6,452 nucleotides of DNA, taken from assembly GCA_021774355.1 (NCBI GenBank), contig JAJFJE010000075.1:1-6452 (forward strand), in the 5' to 3' direction. Made by a program: the position numbers and the translations under genes. Position 1 is the stretch's first letter, and the number at the start of each line of letters is the position of its first letter. This DNA is from Alphaproteobacteria bacterium. GTDB lineage: Bacteria; Pseudomonadota; Alphaproteobacteria; Zavarziniales; Zavarziniaceae. Positions 1 to 5,765 of the stretch are shown piece by piece. Under the pieces are notes generated by a model, which made no database searches, was not told the origin of the DNA, and saw only the letters and a program-made list of their open reading frames with translations.

Positions 1-49
1 TACACGTCCCGGCCGAACCGATTTCTCCCTGGGCTGTACCCAATTCAAC

Positions 50-58
50 TGCTATATG
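50..58 (+). promoter_or_regulatory. Possible extended -10 promoter element for the pur operon
   Basis: The leader before purC contains TGCTATATG, an extended -10 motif (TG, one base, then TATATG) at 50-58. The hexamer 17 nt upstream (TGGGCT at 30-35) is a poor -35 match, as expected if the extended -10 compensates. It would give a purC 5' leader of roughly 50 nt. An imperfect inverted repeat (TCAC and GTGA arms at 71-74 and 82-85 around GGCGCC) lies just downstream and could be an operator, but 4-bp arms are weak evidence. I saw no riboswitch-like structure in 1-116. Confidence 0.35.
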
Positions 59-116
59 ACAAGAGCAATTTCACGGCGCCGGTGATTGCCCGGCCGCCCC
101 CGAACGGAACCAGAAC

Positions 117-878
117 ATGAAGCGCAAACGGATCTATGAAGGCAAGGCCAAGGTCCTATACGAAGGGCCCGAGGCCGGGACGCGCGTGCAATATTTCAAG
201 GACGATGCGACCGCCTTCAATAACCAGAAGAAGGGTGTGATCACCGGCAAGGGCGTGATCAACAACCGCATCTCCGAGCATATCATGACCATGCTCAACG
301 ACATCGGCATCCCGACCCACTTCATCCGGCGCCTGAACATGCGCGAACAATTGGTGAAGGAAGTCGAGATCATTCCGCTCGAAGTCGTGGTGCGCAATGT
401 CGCCGCCGGCTCGTTATCGACTCGCCTGGGCATTCCCGAAGGCACCGCCCTGCCCCGGTCGATCGTCGAATTCTTCTACAAGGCCGACGAGTTGAACGAC
501 CCGATGGTCACCGAAGAGCACATCACCGCCTTCGGCTGGGCCTCGCCCCAGGACATTGACGACGTCATGGCGCTGGCCCTGCGGGTCAATGATTTCCTGA
601 TCGGCCTGTTCCTCGGCGTCGGCATCCGCCTGGTCGACTTCAAGATGGAGTTCGGCCGGCTGTGGCAGGGCGACGAAATGCGCATCGTCCTGGCCGACGA
701 GATCAGCCCCGACAATTGCCGGCTGTGGGATTTCCGCACCAACGAGAAGCTGGACAAGGACCGCTTCCGGCGCGATCTGGGCGGGGCCGCCGAGGCGTAC
801 CAGGAAGTCGCCCGCCGCCTGGGCATCCTGCCGGAGGGTGGGCCAAGGGACATGAAGGGTCCCGAAGTGATGCAGTGA
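117..878 (+). CDS. purC: Phosphoribosylaminoimidazole-succinocarboxamide synthase (SAICAR synthetase)
   Basis: PurC condenses CAIR with L-aspartate, using ATP, to form SAICAR in cytosolic de novo purine synthesis. The 253-aa product spans the whole SAICAR synthetase fold. The N-terminal motif IYEGKAKVLYEG (residues 6-17) is the typical nucleotide-binding start. IPLEVVVRNVAAGS (86-99) matches the first family signature, and LVDFKMEFG (172-180) matches the second. LADEISPDNCRLWD (192-205) is the conserved active-site segment with the acidic and Ser-Pro-Asp residues of the family. Length is close to the usual 235-255 aa. ATG 117 places the conserved motif six residues in, as is normal, although only a weak GGAAC ribosome site precedes it. 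It is the first gene of the run, 51 nt ahead of purS, and no truncation or frameshift is visible. Identification is secure. Confidence 0.97.
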   Translation: MKRKRIYEGKAKVLYEGPEAGTRVQYFKDDATAFNNQKKGVITGKGVINNRISEHIMTMLNDIGIPTHFIRRLNMREQLVKEVEIIPLEVVVRNVAAGSLSTRLGIPEGTALPRSIVEFFYKADELNDPMVTEEHITAFGWASPQDIDDVMALALRVNDFLIGLFLGVGIRLVDFKMEFGRLWQGDEMRIVLADEISPDNCRLWDFRTNEKLDKDRFRRDLGGAAEAYQEVARRLGILPEGGPRDMKGPEVMQ

Positions 879-891
879 GGGCCTGGCCCTC
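877..891 (+). other. Small hairpin over the purC stop, in the purC-purS gap
   Basis: GAGGGCC (877-883) and GGCCCTC (885-891) are perfectly complementary. In RNA this would fold as a 5-bp GAGGG/CCCTC stem with a CCTGG loop. It overlaps the purC TGA and is followed eight bases later by TTTT (899-902). It could be a weak attenuator, a processing site or mRNA stabiliser between purC and the purS-purQ-purL block, or chance in GC-rich DNA. The U run is too short and too distant for a convincing terminator. Confidence 0.3.
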
Positions 892-918
892 GGCATGGTT
901 TTGACAGTTCGTTACGAC

Positions 919-924
919 AGGTGA
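919..924 (+). promoter_or_regulatory. Ribosome binding site that fixes the purS start
   Basis: AGGTGA at 919-924 matches the anti-Shine-Dalgarno complement (GGAGGTGA) and sits five bases before GTG 930. The in-frame GTG at 921 lies inside this site, so it cannot be the start served by it. This supports GTG 930. Confidence 0.7.
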
Positions 925-929
925 AACTC

Positions 930-1169
930 GTGAAGGCACGCATCCACGTGACCCTCAAACACGGTGTCCTCGACCCCCAGGGCAAGGCCATCGCCGGCGC
1001 TCTCGCCTCGCTCGGCTTTGCCGGGATCGAGGATGTCCGCCAGGGCAAGTTCCTGGAACTGAACCTGGCAGAGACCGACCGGGCCAAGGCGGAAGCCGCC
1101 GTCCGGGCGATGTGCGAAAAGCTCCTCGCCAACACCGTGATCGAAAACTACACGATCGAGCTCGGCTGA
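930..1169 (+). CDS. purS: Phosphoribosylformylglycinamidine synthase subunit PurS
   Basis: PurS is the small structural subunit of the three-part FGAM synthase (PurL, PurQ, PurS). As a dimer it bridges PurQ to PurL and supports ammonia transfer between them. The 79-aa product opens with MKARIHVTLKHGVLDPQGKAI, the hallmark PurS start, followed by GFAGIEDVRQGKFLEL (29-44) and the C-terminal NTVIENYTIEL (68-78), all typical of the family. I chose GTG 930 over the in-frame GTG 921 because 930 has a good ribosome site at correct spacing and gives the usual 79-80 aa length. The 921 start would add three residues (MKL). The stop is one base before purQ, implying co-translation. Identification is secure; the start is likely but not proven. 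Confidence 0.93.
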   Translation: MKARIHVTLKHGVLDPQGKAIAGALASLGFAGIEDVRQGKFLELNLAETDRAKAEAAVRAMCEKLLANTVIENYTIELG

Positions 1170-1170
1170 G

Positions 1171-1863
1171 ATGAAGGCGGCCATCGTCGTCTTTCCGGGC
1201 TCGAACCGCGAGCGCGATGCCGGCCGTGCGATCACGCAGGCCAGCGGCACCGCACCCGCCTATCTGTGGCACCAGGACACCAGCCTGCCCGCCGGCCTCG
1301 ACCTGATCGTGCTGCCCGGCGGCTTTTCCTATGGCGACTATCTGCGCTGCGGCGCCATGGCGGCGCAGAGCCCGATCATGCGCGAGGTCAAGGCCGCAGC
1401 CGGCCGCGGCGTCGCCGTCCTGGGGATCTGCAACGGCTTCCAGATCCTGGCCGAGGCCGGGCTGGTGCCGGGCGTCCTGATGCGTAACGCCAGCCTGCGC
1501 TTCATCTGCCGCAACGTCCATTTGAAGGTCGTGGCGACCAATTCGATGTTCACCGCCGGCTATGCCCCGGACCAGGTGATCGCGGTGCCGGTCGCCCATG
1601 CCGAAGGCAATTATTTTGCCGACGACCACACGCTCGACCGGCTGGAAGGCGAAGGCCGCGTCGCCTTTCGCTATTGCGACGCCGCCGGGGTCGTCACCCC
1701 GGCGACCAGCGTGAACGGTTCCGCCCGTAACATCGCCGGTGTCTTCAACGACCGGCGCAATGTCCTGGGAATGATGCCGCACCCCGAAAACATGACCGAG
1801 GCCATGCTCGGCGGCAGCGATGGCTCCGCCCTGTTCGCCAGCCTTGCCAAGGCCCTGCCGTAA
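1171..1863 (+). CDS. purQ: Phosphoribosylformylglycinamidine synthase glutaminase subunit PurQ
   Basis: PurQ hydrolyses glutamine and passes the ammonia to PurL for amidation of FGAR. The 230-aa protein is a complete class I glutamine amidotransferase. VFPGSNRERD (7-16) is the PurQ N-terminus. LPGGFSYGDYLRCG (48-61) forms the oxyanion region. The nucleophile elbow GICNGFQIL (85-93) carries catalytic Cys87. AHAEGNYFA (142-150) is the conserved substrate-side segment, and MPHPENM (202-208) supplies the His204-Glu206 pair of the triad. The length fits the approximately 225-230 aa of stand-alone PurQ. The gene begins one base after the purS stop, with only a poor ribosome site of its own, and its TAA overlaps the purL ATG by one base (TAATG). 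Tight translational coupling of the subunits is therefore likely. Confidence 0.97.
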   Translation: MKAAIVVFPGSNRERDAGRAITQASGTAPAYLWHQDTSLPAGLDLIVLPGGFSYGDYLRCGAMAAQSPIMREVKAAAGRGVAVLGICNGFQILAEAGLVPGVLMRNASLRFICRNVHLKVVATNSMFTAGYAPDQVIAVPVAHAEGNYFADDHTLDRLEGEGRVAFRYCDAAGVVTPATSVNGSARNIAGVFNDRRNVLGMMPHPENMTEAMLGGSDGSALFASLAKALP

Positions 1864-4058
1864 TGTCTCAGATAACCCCTGAAATCATTGCCGGCCACGG
1901 CCTCACGACCGATGAATATGCCCGCGTGCTCGAGATCATGGGACGCGAGCCGAACCTGACGGAGCTGGGCATCTTCTCGGTGATGTGGTCCGAGCACTGC
2001 TCCTATAAATCGTCGCGGGTCCACCTCAAGACCCTGCCGACCAGCGGCCCGCGGGTGATCTGCGGCCCGGGCGAGAATGCCGGCGTGGTCGACCTGGGCG
2101 ACGGCCTGGCCGCCATCTTCAAGATGGAGAGCCACAACCATCCCAGCTTCATCGAGCCCTATCAGGGGGCGGCAACTGGAGTCGGCGGCATCCTGCGCGA
2201 TGTCTTCACCATGGGCGCCCGGCCGATCGCCATTCTCGACCCCTTGCGCTTCGGCGCGCCCGACCATCCGAAAACCCGGCACCTGGTCGGCGGCGTGGTC
2301 GCCGGCATCGGCGGCTATGGCAATTGCATGGGCATCCCGACGGTGGGCGGCGAGTGCAGCTTCCACCCGGCCTATGACGGCAACATCCTGGTCAATGCCA
2401 TGACCGTCGGCCTGGCCCGGACCGACAAGATCTTCTATTCGGCCGCCGCCGGGGTCGGCAATCCGGTGGTCTATGTCGGCTCCAAGACCGGGCGCGACGG
2501 CATTCACGGGGCCACCATGGCCTCGGCCGAGTTCGACGAGACGTCGGAAGAAAAGCGCCCGACGGTTCAGGTCGGCGATCCGTTTACCGAGAAATTGCTG
2601 CTGGAAGCCTGCCTGGAACTGATGGCAAGCGATGCCATCGTCGCCATCCAGGACATGGGGGCCGCGGGCCTGACCTCGTCCAGCGTCGAGATGGCGTCCA
2701 AGGGCGGCGTCGGCATCGAATTGATGCTCGACCATGTGCCGCAGCGCGAGACCGGCATGACGGCCTACGAGATGATGCTCTCGGAAAGCCAGGAACGCAT
2801 GCTGATGATCCTGAAGCCGGGGCGCGAGGCCGCGGCGCGGGCGATCTTCGAGAAATGGGGCCTCGCCTTTGCGGTGATCGGCCTGGTTACCGATACCGGC
2901 CGGCTGGTGCTGCATCATCGCGGCGCGGTGGTCGCCGACATTCCGGTGGGGCCGCTGACCGATCAGAGCCCGATCTATCACCGGCCCTGGGAACCGACCC
3001 CCCCGCAGCCGCCGATCGACCCGGCCACGATCGCCGAGCCGGCCGATCTGGGCGCCGCCCTGAGCGCCCTTCTGGGCAGCCCGGACCTGTGTTCCAAGCG
3101 CTGGATCATCGAGCAATACGACCATCTGGTGGGCGGCGACACCGTCGTCCGGCCGGGCGGCGACGCCGCCCTGCTGCGCCTGCCGGGCAGCCCCAAGGGC
3201 CTGGCGGTCGCGACCGATTGCACGCCGCGCTATGTCCAGGCCGATCCGGTGGCGGGCGGCGCCCAGGCCGTCGCCGAGTGCTGGCGCAACCTGACCGCGG
3301 TGGGTGGCCTGCCCCTGGCGATTACCGACTGCATGAATTTCGGCAATCCCGAGCGGCCACGCATCATGGGCCAGTTCGTCGGCGCCATCGAAGGCATGGC
3401 CCAGGCCTGCCGCGCCCTCGACTTCCCCGTGGTTTCGGGCAATGTCTCGCTCTACAACGAAACCAAGGGCCAGGGCATCCTGCCCACCCCGGCAATCGGC
3501 GGCATTGCCCTGCTTGACGACCACACGCGGTTTGCCACCATCGCCTTCAAGGCTCCGGGCGAAGCCATCCTGGTGGTTGGCCGCACCGCCGGCTGGCTCG
3601 GCCAGTCGCTATATCTGCGCAGCGCGACCGGCCGGGAGGATGGCGCGCCGCCCCCGGTGGATCTGGCCGCCGAGCGGCGCACCGGCGATTTCGTTCGTGA
3701 CCTGATCGTCCGCGGCCAGGTCCGGACCTGCCACGACGTCGCCGATGGCGGCCTGCTGGTGGCATTGGCCGAGATGGCCCTGGCGGGCGGGCGCGGGGCG
3801 GACCTGACAACGCCCCCGGGGACCCGCCATCGCGCCGCCTTCTGGTTCGGCGAAGACCAGGCCCGCTATCTGGTCGCGGTTCCGGCCGACGCCGCCGGTG
3901 CTATTCTCGCGGCGGCCGCGGCGGCCGGCGTGGTGGCCGCCGCACTGGGGGTCACCGGCGGCGACGCCCTGACCATGGACGGACGCGCGCTCGCCGATCT
4001 GGCAGCGCTGCGCCAGGTCCATGAGGGCTGGCTGCCGGCCTATATGGCCCAAGCTTAG
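1863..4058 (+). CDS. purL: Phosphoribosylformylglycinamidine synthase subunit PurL (short form)
   Basis: PurL is the ATP-dependent synthetase subunit that converts FGAR to FGAM with ammonia from PurQ. The 731-aa length matches the small, Bacillus/Thermotoga-type PurL (about 600-745 aa), not the ~1,300-aa fused enzyme, and agrees with separate purS and purQ genes. The N-terminal MWSEHCSYKSSRVHL (41-55) contains the conserved His45. KMESHNHPSFIEPYQGAATG (87-106) and GGILRDVFTMGARPIA (108-123) form the first AIRS-like ATP and substrate region. GGVVAGIGGYGNCMGIPTVGGE (143-164) and QDMGAAGLTSS (263-273) follow. After a Pro-rich linker (375-390) comes the second AIRS-like half, with DCMNFGNPE (489-497), SGNVSLYNET (525-534), HDVADGGL (624-631) and FGEDQARYL (662-670). 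Residues 679-697 are an Ala/Gly/Val-rich low-complexity stretch. The ATG overlaps the purQ stop by one base. Confidence 0.97.
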   Translation: MSQITPEIIAGHGLTTDEYARVLEIMGREPNLTELGIFSVMWSEHCSYKSSRVHLKTLPTSGPRVICGPGENAGVVDLGDGLAAIFKMESHNHPSFIEPYQGAATGVGGILRDVFTMGARPIAILDPLRFGAPDHPKTRHLVGGVVAGIGGYGNCMGIPTVGGECSFHPAYDGNILVNAMTVGLARTDKIFYSAAAGVGNPVVYVGSKTGRDGIHGATMASAEFDETSEEKRPTVQVGDPFTEKLLLEACLELMASDAIVAIQDMGAAGLTSSSVEMASKGGVGIELMLDHVPQRETGMTAYEMMLSESQERMLMILKPGREAAARAIFEKWGLAFAVIGLVTDTGRLVLHHRGAVVADIPVGPLTDQSPIYHRPWEPTPPQPPIDPATIAEPADLGAALSALLGSPDLCSKRWIIEQYDHLVGGDTVVRPGGDAALLRLPGSPKGLAVATDCTPRYVQADPVAGGAQAVAECWRNLTAVGGLPLAITDCMNFGNPERPRIMGQFVGAIEGMAQACRALDFPVVSGNVSLYNETKGQGILPTPAIGGIALLDDHTRFATIAFKAPGEAILVVGRTAGWLGQSLYLRSATGREDGAPPPVDLAAERRTGDFVRDLIVRGQVRTCHDVADGGLLVALAEMALAGGRGADLTTPPGTRHRAAFWFGEDQARYLVAVPADAAGAILAAAAAAGVVAAALGVTGGDALTMDGRALADLAALRQVHEGWLPAYMAQA

Positions 4059-4073
4059 GCAGGAGAGACTCGC

Positions 4074-4313
4074 ATGCCCATGGATGCCGGACAGATCAAA
4101 AGCCTGATCGAGGCCGCCCTGCCCGAGGCCCAGGTGACCATCGAGGATCTCCGCGGCGACGGCGACCATTACGCGGCCATGGTGGTTTCGCCCGCCTTCA
4201 AGGGCAAGACCCGGGTGCAGCAGCATCAGATGGTCTACCAGGCCCTGAAGGGTGCGATGGGCGGCGAACTCCACGCCCTGGCGTTGCAGACGGCGGCGCC
4301 ACCAGACGCCTGA
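4074..4313 (+). CDS. bolA: BolA/IbaG-family iron-sulfur metabolism protein
   Basis: BolA-family proteins bind monothiol CGFS glutaredoxins and share a [2Fe-2S] cluster with them. They act in Fe-S trafficking and iron sensing, and some also bind DNA. The 79-aa product has the full small alpha-beta fold. The loop DGDHYAAMVVSPAF (29-42) carries His32 where the His/Cys ligand of the family sits. SPAFKGKTRVQQHQMVYQAL (39-58) is the signature helix region, and GGELHALAL (63-71) holds the conserved C-terminal His67. It has no cysteine, so it is a His-type (IbaG-like) BolA and not the Cys-type. A strong AGGAG site (4061-4065) lies eight bases before ATG 4074; a second in-frame ATG at 4080 is possible. 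It sits 15 nt after purL, so it is probably transcribed with the purine genes, and its partner glutaredoxin comes next. The symbol is used at family level only. Confidence 0.92.
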   Translation: MPMDAGQIKSLIEAALPEAQVTIEDLRGDGDHYAAMVVSPAFKGKTRVQQHQMVYQALKGAMGGELHALALQTAAPPDA

Positions 4314-4367
4314 TCGGGTACCGCCTTGCGATCATGCCAGGGGCATCTTAAGTTTCGTTGATCAGGC
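4308..4367. other. Nested inverted repeats in the bolA-glutaredoxin gap
   Basis: GCCTGATC (4308-4315, overlapping the bolA stop) and GATCAGGC (4360-4367) are a perfect 8-bp inverted repeat 44 nt apart. Between them ATGCC (4334-4338) and GGCAT (4342-4346) form a 5-bp hairpin with an AGG loop, followed by CTTAAGTTTCGTT. This could be a weak intergenic hairpin that reduces read-through or protects mRNA ends. A poor promoter-like pair (TTGCGA 4326-4331 and TTAAGT 4348-4353, 16-nt spacer) is also present, so the glutaredoxin gene may have its own weak promoter. I see no convincing iron-regulator operator. Function is unproven. Confidence 0.3.
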
Positions 4368-4394
4368 GGCACCTCGCCGCTCAGGAGCCGAATT

Positions 4395-4733
4395 ATGAGC
4401 GATGAAGTCTTCGAGCGCATCCGGCGCGAAATTTCGGACAACCCGGTCGTGCTCTACATGAAGGGGACCCCGGTCTTTCCGCAATGCGGCTTCTCGTCGA
4501 CCGTCGTGCAGGTGCTGAACCGTCTGGGGGTCCAGTTCAAGGGGGTCGACGTGCTGTCCGACCCGTCGATCCGCGACGGCGTCAAGCGCTTCTCGGAATG
4601 GCCGACCATTCCCCAACTCTATGTGAAGGGCGAATTCGTCGGCGGCTGCGACATCGTGCGCGAAATGTACCTGTCGGGCGAGTTGCAGAGCTATATGGCG
4701 GACAAGGGCGTGGCCACCACCACGGCGGCCTGA
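4395..4733 (+). CDS. grxD: Monothiol CGFS glutaredoxin (Grx4/GrxD family)
   Basis: Monothiol glutaredoxins of this class carry a glutathione-ligated [2Fe-2S] cluster bridging a dimer or a Grx-BolA heterodimer and deliver clusters to apoproteins in the cytosol. The 112-aa single-domain protein has VVLYMKGTPVFPQCGFS (18-34): Lys23 for glutathione binding and active-site Cys31-Gly-Phe-Ser34. WPTIPQLYVKGEFVGGCDI (69-87) contains the cis-Pro73 loop and the GGCD glutathione motif with the second conserved Cys85. Length matches the usual ~107-115 aa. ATG 4395 has an AGGAG site (4383-4387) seven bases upstream. It lies 81 nt after the BolA-family gene, its expected partner. The tail VATTTAA is divergent, as usual. 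A classical dithiol redox glutaredoxin is excluded by the CGFS motif. Confidence 0.96.
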   Translation: MSDEVFERIRREISDNPVVLYMKGTPVFPQCGFSSTVVQVLNRLGVQFKGVDVLSDPSIRDGVKRFSEWPTIPQLYVKGEFVGGCDIVREMYLSGELQSYMADKGVATTTAA

Positions 4734-4734
4734 A

Positions 4735-4784
4735 GCTCTGGCGTCGTCAGGCTCTGGCGTCGTCAGGCTCTGGCGTCGCGCCGG
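4735..4784 (+). repeat. 16-bp tandem repeat, about 2.75 copies, in the glutaredoxin 3' region
   Basis: GCTCTGGCGTCGTCAG occurs exactly at 4735-4750 and again at 4751-4766. A third copy matches for 12 bases (4767-4778) and then diverges into CGCCGG. The array begins two bases after the grxD stop. Each full unit can fold on itself as CTGGC-GTC-GTCAG with one G-U pair. The third, divergent unit instead gives CTGGCG-TCG-CGCCGG, a 6-bp stem with one wobble. A 16-bp period is incompatible with coding repeats. Function is unknown; it may be a slippage product or an mRNA 3'-end structure. Confidence 0.85.
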
Positions 4785-4864
4785 ACCAGGCAATCGCCTC
4801 CTGGGCGAGATGGTCGGTTGCCGGGCCGGCCAGACGGCCGCCGCACCACGGCATGGTCAAACAA

Positions 4865-4888
4865 AAAGGGCGCCTTTCGGCGCCCTTT
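4865..4888. terminator. Intrinsic terminator shared by grxD and rpsD (convergent)
   Basis: AAAGGGCGCC (4865-4874) and GGCGCCCTTT (4879-4888) form a perfect 10-bp stem with a TTTC loop. Read on the minus strand, the rpsD direction, it is followed by TTTTTGTTTG partly continuing from the stem, a strong U tract 22 nt past the rpsD stop. Read on the plus strand, the tail is only TTTCGCG, so termination for grxD is weaker but plausible. It is the only strong hairpin terminator in the window. Confidence 0.88.
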
Positions 4889-4909
4889 CGCGTGGCTAAG
4901 CCCCAGGGA

Positions 4910-5527
4910 TCAGCGCGAATAGAACTCGACCACCAGGTTCGGTTCCATCTGCACCGGATAGGGCACGTCGGCCAGCAGGGGCACGCGGATCATGCTGCCG
5001 ACGCCCTTGCTTGCGTCGATCTGGAGATAGTCGGGGACATCCCGCTCGGACGACTGCAGGGCATCCATGACCAGGGCCATGTCCTTGGCCCGCGCGGTCA
5101 GTTCGACGACGTCGCCGACCTTGACCTGATAGCTGGGGATGTTGACCCGCCGGCCATTGACCTTGACATGGCCATGATTGACCAGCTGCCGGGCCGAGAA
5201 CACGGTCGGGACGAATTTCAGGCGATAGACCACCGCGTCCAGGCGCTGCTCCAGAAGGCCAACCAGATTCTCGCCGGTGTCGCCCTTGCGCCGCGCCGCC
5301 TCGGTATAGAGGTTGCGGAACTGCTTTTCGGTGATGTTGCCGTAATAGACCTTGAGCTTCTGCTTGGCGACCATCTGGGCGCCAAAGTCCGAGACCTTGC
5401 TCTTGCGGCGCTGGCCGTGCTGGCCCGGGCCATATTCGCGGCGGTTGACCGGGCTCTTCGGCCGGCCCCACAAATTCTGGCCGAACCGGCGATTGCTCTT
5501 ATATTTCGACTCTGAACGCTTGGTCAT
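4910..5527 (-). CDS. rpsD: 30S ribosomal protein S4
   Basis: S4 is a primary 16S rRNA binding protein that nucleates 30S assembly near the 5' domain and, in several bacteria, represses its own mRNA. The 205-aa protein starts MTKRSESKYKSNRRFGQNLWG, continues with SPVNRREYGPGQHGQRR (25-41), and has the S4 RNA-binding domain at about 95-157 (RLDAVVYRLKF, then SARQLVNHGHVKVNGRRVNI at 111-130). It ends NLVVEFYSR. There is no cysteine at all, so this is the zinc-independent form. I chose ATG at 5527: it gives the usual 205 aa, while an in-frame ATG at 5575 would add 16 residues with no family resemblance. The ribosome site before 5527 is weak (GGCGG or CGAGA). The gene stands alone, convergent with grxD and divergent from the oxidoreductase, not in a ribosomal-protein cluster. 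Confidence 0.97.
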   Translation of the reverse strand: MTKRSESKYKSNRRFGQNLWGRPKSPVNRREYGPGQHGQRRKSKVSDFGAQMVAKQKLKVYYGNITEKQFRNLYTEAARRKGDTGENLVGLLEQRLDAVVYRLKFVPTVFSARQLVNHGHVKVNGRRVNIPSYQVKVGDVVELTARAKDMALVMDALQSSERDVPDYLQIDASKGVGSMIRVPLLADVPYPVQMEPNLVVEFYSR

Positions 5528-5625
5528 GTCTCGGGTGCCGCCAGTCTGTCTCGTTCGCCACGATCTCGTTTGCACGATCGGCCGCTCAATGCCGGCCGCG
5601 CCGGGACCGCACAGCCCCGGCGAGA
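5528..5625 (-). promoter_or_regulatory. Structured 5' leader of rpsD, possible S4 autoregulatory site
   Basis: From the predicted start near 5625 to the rpsD ATG the leader is about 98 nt. A GC-only 7-bp stem lies almost at its 5' end (CGCCGGG 5599-5605 with CCCGGCG 5616-5622, 10-nt loop). A second 5-bp stem is formed by 5561-5565 and 5576-5580. In mRNA sense AACGAGA appears twice (5570-5564 and 5555-5549), and GATCGTG also twice. S4 represses translation from structured leaders in E. coli and B. subtilis. That this leader does the same is inference; I do not recognise either known structure. Confidence 0.35.
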
Positions 5626-5631
5626 GCGCGA

Positions 5632-5659
5632 ACTATAGCCAGGGCGACCTGAATGTCAA
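5632..5659 (-). promoter_or_regulatory. Sigma-70-type promoter for rpsD
   Basis: On the minus strand, consensus -35 TTGACA lies at 5659-5654 and -10 TATAGT (five of six consensus bases) at 5637-5632, with a 16-nt spacer. Transcription would start near 5625, about 98 nt before the rpsD ATG. This is the best promoter match I found in the window, fitting a highly expressed ribosomal protein gene. Confidence 0.8.
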
Positions 5660-5765
5660 ACGGGCTTTCACCGCGCCGCCGGCGTTTGGCCGCCAGCCGT
5701 CCTCTGTCATCAATTGTCGCAAGCCGTTCCTTGAATAAGCTGCCGGTCTTGGCTATCGAGAGGCC

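Noticed and set aside
901..906. Perfect TTGACA hexamer before purS as a promoter -35
   Set aside because: A -10 at normal spacing would fall at about 923-930, on the ribosome site and start codon, and no -10-like sequence is there.
1671..3524. A 617-codon open frame on the minus strand, antisense to purQ and purL
   Set aside because: It lies opposite clear coding sequence. Its translation is rich in Asp, His, Arg, Gly and Ala with no recognisable domain, the usual product of reading GC-rich codons on the other strand.
4824..4831. GGCCGGCC palindrome between the repeat and the terminator
   Set aside because: An 8-bp GC palindrome is expected by chance in sequence of this composition and nothing else supports a role.
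4484..5515. A 343-codon open frame on the plus strand from inside grxD across rpsD
   Set aside because: It overlaps grxD out of frame and is antisense to nearly all of rpsD, crosses the tandem repeat and the terminator hairpin, and shows no domain. It is a GC-driven shadow.
5528..5575. A 16-residue N-terminal extension of S4 from the ATG at 5575
   Set aside because: The extension (beginning MQTRSWRTRQ) is unlike S4 proteins, and starting at 5527 gives the standard 205 aa.
5352..5738. A 128-codon plus-strand open frame over the rpsD 5' end and leader
   Set aside because: It is antisense to rpsD and its promoter, has no family resemblance and no ribosome site worth noting.
5731..5757. TTGAAT (5731) and GCTATC (5752) as a promoter for the oxidoreductase
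   Set aside because: The 15-nt spacer and poor -10 make it unconvincing, and a start downstream of it would leave almost no leader before ATG 5766.
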